DNA of 64,000 nucleotides from Dipylidium caninum (Eukaryota; Platyhelminthes; Cestoda; Cyclophyllidea; Dipylidiidae), in the NCBI GenBank assembly GCA_017562135.1, contig QEYB01001179.1, forward strand, positions 345,001 through 409,000, given 5' to 3'. This document shows positions 13,001 to 22,720 of the stretch, in pieces. Each line of letters starts with the position of its first letter. Positions within the stretch are counted from its first letter, which is position 1. Both the position numbers and the translations under genes were made by a program. The notes below the pieces were generated by a model, which saw only the letters and a program-made list of their open reading frames with translations, searched no databases and was not told the DNA's origin.

Positions 13001-14557
13001 TCAATGTCATTTCAGCGCCAACTCGACAAATTCGACAAACTCTACACTGCAATAAACGTGGAACGGAATGAGTGCCTAATGCTAATCAACTTGGCACAGC
13101 AAAAGAAGTTGCTGGTCGAGGAAAAGAGCTGTTTCTACACCAACGAATTAAATATTTTGAAGTCGGGCCTCTTGAATAAACAGTACCAGGTGGATGAAAT
13201 CAGGGAGCGTATAAGTGGCCTGCAGAAAGAAATCATCACGATTAGACGTGAGCTTTCGAGTCAGGTAAGCACTCAGACGTACTCAGTTGAATGTTCCACT
13301 TAAACTTGTCCCTGAGGACAGACACTAACTCACGGTCGAAAGGGACAGAGTAGGAAGTAGGGCGGAGCAGGGCAGAGCTCCTTTTCAGCCCAATTCGACT
13401 TAAGTCACACGTTTCTCCACCCAAGACCAAGGAGACTCGTGAACTCGAGTCCCAAAACAAATGGCTCAAGGCCAACATCCACCGAATGAGCCGCCTGTTG
13501 AACGAGGAGAGAACTCGGGCGGGTCGGCTCCAGAACGAATACTCAACGGCAATTCAAAAACGCGATCGTGTCAAACGGCAATGCGATCGAGTTCAGACAG
13601 ATATTAGGAAAGCTAAGGCAAGTGGTGTATCCTGCTCAACAAATGTGTAGGGAAGCCTAAACGAACTCGAGGCAAAAACGAAGGTGTCACGAGATTGCCT
13701 ATCGACCAAGAGTCGAGAATTGATGTTGCTTCTTCACGAAAACCAAACAGAGACCCGGTCGGTGGAGGTCATTCACTCGCAGCTGGAAGCGGAGAAATTG
13801 ACGAGGCGAGAGATGGCTCAAATTGAGCACCAGGTCCGTCAAACAACCGTACTTTTGGCATAGCCTCTGAAGCCATTTGACCGCATCTTCACCTCACTTT
13901 AAGGCTTCGGTGGCCAAAGAGAGACTCCTCCAATTGGAAGAACTGGCAGATAACGCTATGGGCACTAACTCACACAATCGCCTCCGATTCCTCCAAGGCA
14001 ACGACCCGAGTTTGGACCAACTTGTAAAGACTGAGAAGCAGCTCAGTTCGACTATCTCAAAAAAGGAGACGAAACTACGTGAAGAACACGCGGTTCTCAG
14101 CGTCGTTGACAGTCTCGTCTTGGAAGCGGCGTCCAAGAAGGACGAGAACAGGTAGGTGACCGCAGAATCGACGCGAGGGACTCTTACTCTCCGCCTCCCG
14201 ATTTTAGTGCGGAAGGTCTCCAACTAACCAAGGAGGTTAATTCCAGCTACCGGGCCAATCACGCGAAGGAGACCGAAATGAGGGCCGCTTGCGCCGAGCT
14301 GAGATTGAAGGCACTCTACTCCACCGTGCTCAAACACGACCTCGAAGTATGTTAATTACACACCTGCATTAACACCGCCCTTGTAGGAAATGAAGAACAA
14401 GAGGGCGGACGCTCGCAAAATGATGGAAAAAAGGCGGAGAAAAACCCCACTCCTCCTTCAAAAATACTCCAATCTTGAATTCTACACCACTGAGGTCATC
14501 TCCCACCTCAATATTCGCAATTTGAAGAAGTCCATTACAAAAGGACGCTTAATTTAG
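10009..14557 (+). CDS. CCDC146: CCDC146, centriole/flagellum coiled-coil protein
   Basis: CCDC146 is a long coiled-coil protein of centrioles and the sperm flagellum in mammals. Fourteen exons close to an exact frame of 894 aa (human 955): 10009-10223, 10270-10537, 10720-10896, 10949-11022, 11072-11188, 11224-11334, 11379-11664, 12605-12859, 13016-13264, 13426-13617, 13651-13833, 13904-14151, 14208-14346, 14387-14557. Diagnostic blocks are DEFPEGFESEADCLRKQ near the N-terminus (human DNFPEAF...), FDKLYTAINVERNECL in the middle (human FAKLYDTIRNERNKF) and NRLRFLQGNDPSLDQL in the last third (human NRARFLPGKD). Nearly all the rest is heptad-like Glu/Lys/Leu sequence. The intron after 13617 begins with GC rather than GT. 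The stop lies 50 bp from the RPA1 stop on the other strand. Confidence 0.93.
11665..12604 (+). other. 0.94-kb intron of CCDC146 with short inverted repeats
   Basis: The only large intron of the gene, flanked by GTACAT and TTTCCCAG. It contains a 7-bp hairpin (GATCCCA/TGGGATC at about 11767-11787) and a 9-bp inverted repeat CCACGACGT / ACGTCGTGG at about 12469-12525. There is no open frame of note and no recognisable transposase. Confidence 0.6.
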
Positions 14558-14607
14558 GAATCTGGGGAAAGTGGAGGCACAAACAGCGATAATAATCAGG
14601 TCTGCAA

Positions 14608-17600
14608 CTACATCACTTCGTCATCCATGGTTAACTCGGCGGGGAGGGTTGGAATGATTGCGTCGATTTGTCTCTGCAAGTGTCTTGCGTAGTCCGCAAA
14701 GCTTATCGGTTTAACTTCAATGGCCACCACGCGCAGTCGCGATTCGTCCTGAAATAATTCCAAAAGACGATGATGAGTCGAGGGCGACGACGCCATGGAT
14801 CATGAAGAGGTGATCAGAGTTTACATTGAAGGTGTCCACTTTAGCGCGGAGACGGAAGACCCATGATTTGAAAGTGGCATTGACAAATACGCCGTCCATT
14901 TGGTTTTCATCCTAGGCGCGAAAGGGGAAATTCTTAGGCTAATGGAGGAGGAGGAGAAGGAGGGCAATGCAGACAAGTGGAAAGAGAAGAGGGACGAAGT
15001 CCACCCACCTTCGATTCCTTGATGGCGCCCAACTCATCGGCACTGCGTCCAAGAATGATTTCTGCCGTGTTCTGGAAGCACGTGATCCAATGTTCTCCCG
15101 TCATATCAGAGATTTTGACCTTGAAAGGGGAAAGGGATTGCAAAAAAAACCGTAAACGAGGGTATCTGAACCCCGAACTGGTTAACAGTGAAGTGGCCTG
15201 TTTACTGGCAGGACCTGATTCTCCGTCATGGCCCCAACATTAAAGAGAAGATAAGGACTCGGTCGTCGTTCACTGCACTCATTAAGGTTTGATCAAAAAC
15301 TGATACAGCCACACGAAGCTGCATGGAATATCGGGGCTTTTCTGGATTATCTAATGGGCTTTAGGAGTAACGACGCCTCACCATCACTGGTGAAAATGGG
15401 AATTATTTCTATCCCTCGACACTAATAATAATTTGGACATCTCTACCTGCGAGAAAAATAATGGGTTCAGACGAAAGGAAACAATATAAAAGGACCCAAA
15501 ACGAGTAGACCAGAAATCAAACAACATGTCAGCAATTAACCAATTTTTCAAATGCGGTAAAAGAAAGTGGACCAGTAACAATAAACTAAGGGGAAATAGG
15601 TTGAGGGAGGGGGAAGACATCAGGAGCCAACATTAAACGGTCGGAGCTGTGACTTAAAGCGTAGAAAAAGGATTTACCGAGAGCATGAGCCGCCACTTGT
15701 AGTTAGGTGTTTCGCGATTACACTTCTCACAGCGATACAATCCGTTGCCCAGGTCGACTACCTTCTTTTGGCAGCCCTCTGTAAAGCATGCCTGGTACAT
15801 GAAGTTCTCCTTCTTCAGGAAGGTTACTGTCGCCTGAATGACAGAGGAGTAAAAAGTTTGCAACTTTTCGTTAAGCCATAGCGTTCGTAAAACACCACCC
15901 CAGGCTACTCACCAAAAGCAAACTTTACATTATCAGTGGAGAAGAGGATGTGCAAAACAATTTTAGCCGTATGCGGGAAGGGAAGGGAGTTTAACTACTC
16001 AAACCATGACTAGAGAGCGCATTTGATAATAGCGTGTTCATACCATCAGTCGCCATAAAGTAAATTGGTCACAAATTTGCTACACGTACATGAGAAGAAT
16101 ATTCCACAATTGATGAACAATGAGGTTATATAGAAATGAATGATTGTTGGATGGTTTTCCACCAACTTGCTTGAGGAAATGACAACATTAAAGTCAGGAT
16201 AACTAACTTTAATCGTGAAAAAGTCGGGTTTCGCCTGGCCTCCAACTCCAGGTGCTTCAAGATCAGATATGAGGTTCCAGTCCCTCAAGGCACCAAGACC
16301 GAGGCCTTCTCCTCCATTATCACCCATTATCTCTCCGCGATACGTCTCGAAGTTCATTACGCTTCCACCAGAATTTTCGTACCAGCCTTTAAGACGGTTA
16401 GCTTCTGGCACACTGGTAGGGCCAATCATCACCGACGACTGTGTTGTCGTGCTCAAAGACCTCCCATTGAAGTCGCTCAACTTAGCCGATTTCACCACCA
16501 TGACAGGATGAGTGGAGCCGTCAAAATCGACTGCCTCTTGACCCCACAGCGTGAGTCGCACTAGACATCCGGAGTCGTCCACCAGGCCTACCTCTCGTTT
16601 TTGTACCTCGCGTTGGGATGATTTAACCGTAATAGTGGAGACTTCACTGGTTTCGTGGGCTACTCCGACTATGTCCACGAAATCCCCAGGTTTATAACTG
16701 TCTAGCCTTGCGATGGGAATAAAGTTAAAGGAGAAGGAGGGTACAGAAACCTCTTCGCCATTTTCACAGGCTACGATGTGGGTATCACTGTTGAGTGCCA
16801 TCTCGTAGTCGTTATCTGTGGTGTTATATTGCTTATTCGCAGGTTTCAACGAGGCTCTGCTGATATAGTAAACCTTGTTCACTTCAATTAGGTCATAGAA
16901 CTTGTCAACTTCAGAGTTGAAAGCGGTCGCGCGAATTTCTCCGGTGGAATCGAGAAGAGTGAAGCTAAAGAGTTTGCCTTCCCGACCGTTCTTCAACCAA
17001 GTACGAATAGCACCTTTTTGGGATACACGAGCGCGAATTGTCCACCGACTCTGGTAGGGGTTCAGGCTTTGAATCGAGAAGACACGATTCGTGGGTGTGC
17101 CTGGACTGGTAGACGGGAGCAACTGATTAACGGTCTTGGGAGGCGTGGTTAGGACGGTTGGTAATGAGGCATGAGGGGAGATAGATTGTTCTAAAGTGTG
17201 CGATTCGCCTTGGGTCGGTGGTTGATTACCTAAATATTACAAGCGTTACCAAGAACATTGGCAATTAATATATTAACGACTAACTCACTCTGCACATTTG
17301 GTGGCTGCTCAAAGCCAATTATGTCAACATCGAGGATGATAACCACGTATCTAAGGCATAGTTTACCACAAAAAACACTAACTTGTCCTTTTGCACACTG
17401 TTGCAAACGTATTTTTTTAGGCGCACAATACTCCCATTTAGAAGCTGTTTGCTTTCAATCAAGTAATTCAGTTGTGTAGCCAACATAGCAACTGTTCAAA
17501 TAAATGTACTTTCGAAACTTACATGAATGGGATTTGACCCCATCGCTAATCAAAAGACGATATCTATTTTGACCTGCGTTACTACCAGGCACGTTTTTAT

Positions 17601-17745
17601 AACCCTTGAAATATGCAGACGAATTAACGTACCACAACTTTGAGTATCGGATTTTGTAGAATTTTTCCAGCGCTAATTTGCTAAATGAAATAGTAATACA
17701 TTAACAATGACGCACGTCAATTGCCCCGACTGTCAAAGGAACCAT
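14608..17745 (-). CDS. RPA1: RPA1, replication protein A 70-kDa subunit
   Basis: Large subunit of the RPA trimer, which coats single-stranded DNA in replication, repair and recombination. Ten exons in transcript order: 17745-17716, 17680-17633, 17604-17523, 17491-17383, 17350-17289, 17229-16208, 15833-15678, 15119-15009, 14911-14825, 14748-14608. All phases close and give 615 aa (human 616). The order is: N-terminal OB fold ([18 protein letters not shown]), a Gln/Ser/Thr-rich linker, DNA-binding domains A and B in the large exon ([46 protein letters not shown]), then DBD-C with its zinc ribbon C-x4-C-x13-C-x2-C ([11 protein letters not shown]... LYRCEKC) and the trimerisation region ([33 protein letters not shown]). 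The first four introns are only 28-35 nt. The start ATG at 17745 is the only in-phase Met before the OB fold. Confidence 0.97.
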
Positions 17746-18275
17746 CTTTAAGGAATACGACCAGGCCTATAATTACCAGCCAAATCAGCCCCTTTCAAGG
17801 TCGTGTATTTCACAAATTTTAAATCCCATTATAAAGGCGCCACAATATATGCACATAGGCCGCAATAAAATCTTGTCAACATGAATAAATTAAGTATATA
17901 TAACCCATCTGCGAAGGATTTAATTTGGGGTGATTCCCTAAGTTAAAATATCTGACAAAAATGTTCTTAATGAGAATTCCGGTTTGGTACCTACCGATCA
18001 AAAACTCAGGACGTCAAGCGCTCTCATATGTAGATTTGTACCTATGCCACAAACCAAAATGATTTCATTAATTTATTAGCTGCCGCATTTCCCATTAAGT
18101 AGTATCCATAACGACAGCACTACTCAAACGCTTCCCTTAGCAGAAATGCGGCAACGTGTCATATGTGTCTTTTCGCCTCTTTGTTTTTGACCATAATTTC
18201 GACCAGGTAACAAAACATCTATCCAAAACGGCCACTCCTAACCTCTCCCCTTGGTATTGGAGCCTGACTGTCGTG
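17746..18275. promoter_or_regulatory. Divergent intergenic region between RPA1 and MOB4
   Basis: This 530-bp AT-rich spacer lies between two head-to-head genes and is a plausible bidirectional promoter (inference from layout). I see no confident TATA box. A short reading frame at 18156-18275 runs in frame into MOB4 exon 1 but has no family match, so it is taken as 5'UTR. Confidence 0.4.
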
Positions 18276-19215
18276 ATGTCTTCGAACGTAGAAGTTATCC
18301 GCCGAAACCGCCCCGGCACAAAATATGAGGTTATGCATTATCCCTTAACTTTACTTCTGCAGGAATGGTGTAAATGGCCGGATGAGGTTTTCGATGAAGT
18401 TGACACCGTTCTGGCAGTGCAACAGGCATGCCCCTCCGCCTGCTCAATTTCCTTTTAGATCATTCAACAAATGATTCGAAAGGATTTCCGAAATGTCGAC
18501 GCCATTCTCACGGAACCACCTGATCAGGACCTCGGTGTATGGAAATACGAGCATCTTCGTCAGTTCTGCATGGAGTTAAACGGATTAGCTGTTCTGTTAC
18601 AAGATCACTGCACTCCCGAAACCTGTGCTCAAATGACGGCGACAGATCAGTGGATTTTCTTGTGCGCTGCCCATAAGACGCCGAAAGAAGTTAGTCCCTC
18701 ATGTTTATTTAACAGACTGGTGTTATTATTGTCCCAATAATCACATTAAATTAATAGTGTCCCGCAATAAACTACACTCGGCACACCCTGGATGGAGCAG
18801 CCTGTCTGCTAAACAGCAGTAAGTATTTCCCCAGTAGGGTAACAATAAAGGAGTCTTCGTTGGCAAAGTTGAGTTCTGTTTGTCGACGAGTGTACAGGAT
18901 TTTTTCACATGCTTACTATCATCATCGTGCCCTCTTCGACCAGTTTGAGGTTAGCGTTTCATCCTTCATTTATTATTAATTGTCCAAAATACTGATGACT
19001 TTTTTGCCTATCAGGAGAAGACAGCTCTTTGCCAGCGTTTCACAACTTTCGTCCTGAAATATAACTTGATGAATAAGCAAAACCTGCTAGTCCCCGTGGC
19101 CGGGGCCGGCATCGAAGAGGTCAGCTCGGCCGACGGTGGAAATGTGGCTGGCAGCGAGGCTTTGGAAGCCACAACGACTACCTCGGGTGTTACTAATGCC
19201 GACTCTGCTGTTTAG
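18276..19215 (+). CDS. MOB4: MOB4 / phocein, STRIPAK component
   Basis: MOB4 (phocein) is the Mob-family subunit of the STRIPAK phosphatase-kinase complex, which acts in Hippo and trafficking pathways. Five exons: 18276-18329, 18363-18425, 18459-18689, 18758-18949, 19015-19215; 246 aa (human 225). The family's start is preserved ([12 protein letters not shown]), then [37 protein letters not shown], the [19 protein letters not shown] block, [15 protein letters not shown], and [16 protein letters not shown] with the zinc-site histidines. The C-terminus has an extra Ser/Thr/Ala/Gly tail after NLLVPV that vertebrates lack. Introns 1 and 2 are both 33 nt, and intron 2 is GC-AG. No AATAAA is obvious within 100 bp of the stop. 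Confidence 0.97.
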
Positions 19216-20500
19216 CATTTACCGAATGGAAAATCGGAGCATGCCATTCATCTCTTCTCTATCTTTTCCTCCATTTCCACTTTTCTATATTTGAAATATA
19301 TGACTTAAATATCTCCCAATTGCAGACGCTATATCCACGAACGTATGGCGCTGATAATGGCGTTAATGGTAGTTTGTTAACACGTCCTTCGCAAAGTTTG
19401 ATTGCATCTAATGACATTCGTCATCCTGGTCCTCGAAGACGCATATGATTGCAGTTCTTTTGTGTTGGGAGAACCTCATTCTGCTTTAAACTTTCTGCTT
19501 AACTTGTCTTACGATCGCAAAGGCTTGACTGATGGAGTGGCTGGTTGAGCAGCTTCATTCGCGGTCAAAAATAGGCAGAAATGACTCCCTGATGGGGGCA
19601 TCGCCATTGTAGGCCGCTCATCCACAATCCCGTCGGTCTTTTTTCTCAGTGATTCACAAGAAGGCCTCGATGAGACCTCAAGTATGTCAGATTTTTGACC
19701 TACGTGCGGAACATCGCCACGTTCCAAGTTTCCACCTCGCATGTTGCACGCACCTTTCGGTAGATCTCTTAACAAAATGGTGTTTTCAGCGTGCCAATTC
19801 TGTGCGATTTAAATCATATCGTCAATCGAGTCGATCTCGACTTTCATTATCTCAATCGCGAGATGAGCATAAAGTGAGAAGAACGTTGGAGGACAGCGGG
19901 AAATGCACACTAAGCGCCCGCCTCCCTGAAAACGCTGACGCCAGCTTTCCGGCGTTCTTTTACTTCGAATTCCCTCTACTGTTTGTAAAAAGCCCTTTAG
20001 GTTTGGTTTGGCAAATCCTCTGTGAGTAAAAATTGTCGATTGTTAGGATAAGCTGCAGATCAAACGTTAAGCCGAGAAAAGAGTAGAAAACGAAGGTTTG
20101 CGAGTCCACGCATCGACAGATGAGTACACAAAAGTAGAGAAGTAGGGGATTTTTTTCACAAGGATGGCGAAAAAGCGACAATACTTCGTGAAACAGCCTT
20201 TAGTGGTGTCGCATGTCACTGCTGCTCGCGAAAGTTGTACTTTACAGGAAGTGAATTGATTTACCATTAAGCAAAATTTTGTAAAAGAAAATTAAAGATA
20301 AGGGTTAAAGGAGATTGACTTATTGCCAAGAACACCAGTTCACGAATCCACCAGCGCAGAAACAAAGTGGAGAGAGACGATGAAACATAATTTCGTTGGA
20401 ACCATGCCACTATACGAGGGACGGGACAAACGAACCTGGTTGCCAGGATGGTGCTAACTGAGCATCCGGACGTTTGACTGGACTAATCGGCGAGTCTGAA
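19216..20500. other. Intergenic sequence, no recognisable gene
   Basis: No reading frame resembling a known protein and no RNA gene seen on either strand. The first few hundred bases should include the MOB4 3'UTR. Confidence 0.5.
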
Positions 20501-21719
20501 AGTGAAAAGCCTCAGCACGATAACACCTTTCAGCCCCACCCACTCGAGGAAGGCGCTTTAGCTCGGAGTCAGCGCAGAGGCAAAACTAAGAGGGAATTTC
20601 GCATCTCCCTTCGCCATCCAACGACTTGACGCATCTGCTCGAGAACAGGCAAAGCATCGCGGGTCAACTTCCCAAGTCCACTGCGAATATCCCACCGAGG
20701 GAGGCGGGATAAGGGGCGGAAGCCGTGGAGAGCGGGGGGGAGGAGAGGGAGCGGAAGGGAGGAGTCGCGAAGGGCGCGGGGAAGGGGAGCTGCATGGCGA
20801 GCAGCTGTCAGCGGAAGGCACGAAAATGAAGGGCGAACTGATGAAACAGACCTTTCGGGAAAACGGGCGATTTCGTGGCGTTCAACGGTCTCTTCCCAGC
20901 CACTTCCACCGGCTTCTCTGTAACAAATCACCGTGCCTATCTCAGTACGCCCACTCAGTCTGACACCAACGTGAACGACGGCTCGCGGGGTCTTCTGGCC
21001 CCGGCCAACATGCAAGCGGCCACTCGAGTCCCCTCCACCCGCCTGACGGGCCGGCGAGCAGGCGTGCGGGTGGGGAGGAGAGGAGACGAGAGGCCGCGGC
21101 GACTATGGTCCCTCTACTCATGCATTCACACGCAGACTTACCGGGTGGGGCTGGCAAAGGAAGCAGACGGTGGCGGTGAGCAAAAGAAGGGGACGCTTTT
21201 CAGCCAGAAGAAGGAAATGGGGTGGGTCGCGGAGGGGGGTGCATTGGAGGGGTGGGGCGAGGGAGGAGGAGGGGGGGGGTAAGGAGGGGAATAGAACAAC
21301 CACCTACCCCAGGGCGCGCTCTGTGGTTTGAAGTCTCGCTGCGGTGACAACGGGGGCTCTAAAAGGCATTGGTTGCGTGACCTTGAGATTCGAGCTTCTG
21401 ATTGGTCAGACTTCATGCTCTAGACAAATCATCTCAAATTTCCTCCACTCTCACGCACAAACACACACGCTACGGGTAGAGGTGGAAGTCAAAGTTGAGG
21501 GGTGGCTGGGGGACTGAGACGACAGCCACTGCCAGAAGCACTATGCACTACTACACACAGACGGAGAGGGGGACGGAGACACAGTCGCGCCCAAGTTGAC
21601 TGCCCATCTTCCCTTCCTCTTCCCTCCCGCACAGACGCTGCTGACAATCACAGAGTCGACGTCTGCGCGGACTGCTGACACAATCCAACAGTGCCTCGAG
21701 GCACCAGGTGGGGTGGGAG

Positions 21720-21763
21720 CGGGAAGAGGAGAGGAGAGGAGAAGAGAGGAGAGGAGAGGAGAG
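21720..21763 (+). repeat. GAGGA/GAGAG purine tract
   Basis: About 44 bp of nearly uninterrupted purines built from AGGAG units; a low-complexity tract within the GC-rich island. Confidence 0.8.
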
Positions 21764-22085
21764 CGACTCGCCACGCATCATGCACCGGACAGACCCAGTC
21801 AAACTGCTAAACGGTCTACTTCAGACAAACCCATCAAGGAGGAGCGTCGGGAACCACGTCCGTTGGCCTCTAAACGGGCCAATGAGGTGAAAGTGAGGCG
21901 AGGGCGAGTGAACTCGAACACCGCCTCGCTGTCTGCCACAGACCACGGCGAGGCAGTGCGCACGCATGCAGCACGTCAAGACGGCAAACGCCCAGGCCGG
22001 GGAGGCCGGACAGTGGGCGGGCAGGAGGGACAGAGGGGCAGATGGGTGGAGGAGGTGGAAGAGGCACCACCGAGGACGGCGGGCG

Positions 22086-22115
22086 TGGGGGCGGGGCGGG
22101 GCGGGGCGGGGCGGG
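22086..22115 (+). repeat. GGGGC tandem array (G-quadruplex candidate)
   Basis: Five successive GGGG runs separated by single C residues. Four runs with 1-nt loops satisfy the usual intramolecular G-quadruplex pattern, and the same bases form overlapping GC boxes. Confidence 0.8.
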
Positions 22116-22720
22116 GAGAGGAGGCGGGCCTGACACAAACCTGTGGGATATTCAACGCTCCCCTCCTGCGACCGGTCACGCCCAAACAGGTGCTTAAGGT
22201 CTACCGACACGGCGGTCGGGGAAACAAAGTGGCGTGGAATTAATGGCCAGTCGTGTATCGAAGCTCCGACAGGGCGACAGTCTACGATGCGGGGGGGGGT
22301 TGGGGGCGAGGGGAGAGGAGAGGGGGGGGCGGAAGCGGAGGGCGAGTGGGCCAACGAACCTCGAATGACGTTCCTCATCTCCGGTCCTTGCTGACTGGTG
22401 GCTTCTGCTCGAAAGAAACCGCGATTCGATTAGGTCGCGCAACTCTGCCTCGCACAGCATGCGCCGTCGCCCAGTCCCGTCGCACACGTCTGCCCTCCCC
22501 ATTCCGCACCGACTGTCCCACGCCTCGAGTGGAACTAGGCGGCCTTCCCGCCAAGTGGAGGCATTCCGCTCGGGGCCGCGAGGGCGCTTTACCACTCCGC
22601 CTCGTCTCCGCCCCTACCCGGTCAACAAGTGCTTCCAACTCGTCCAACAACCACGAAATGCTCGAGATACTTCTCGCCCATCGGCGTGAAAACAACTCCT
22701 GCGAATTCAGCCTCGTTAAG

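Larger units (their letters stand above)
20500..22720. other. GC-rich, CpG-rich island with purine tracts and G-runs
   Basis: A sharp rise in G+C and CpG relative to the AT-rich flanks. It contains GAGAGGAG-type purine tracts (about 21720-21763), long G runs (21270-21282, 22287-22335), and a fivefold GGGGC array at about 22086-22115 that is both a GC-box array and a G-quadruplex candidate. The many overlapping open frames on both strands have the arginine/proline/glycine composition expected from GC-rich DNA and show no family match, so they are not called. It may be a promoter island for an unseen transcript (inference). Confidence 0.55.
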
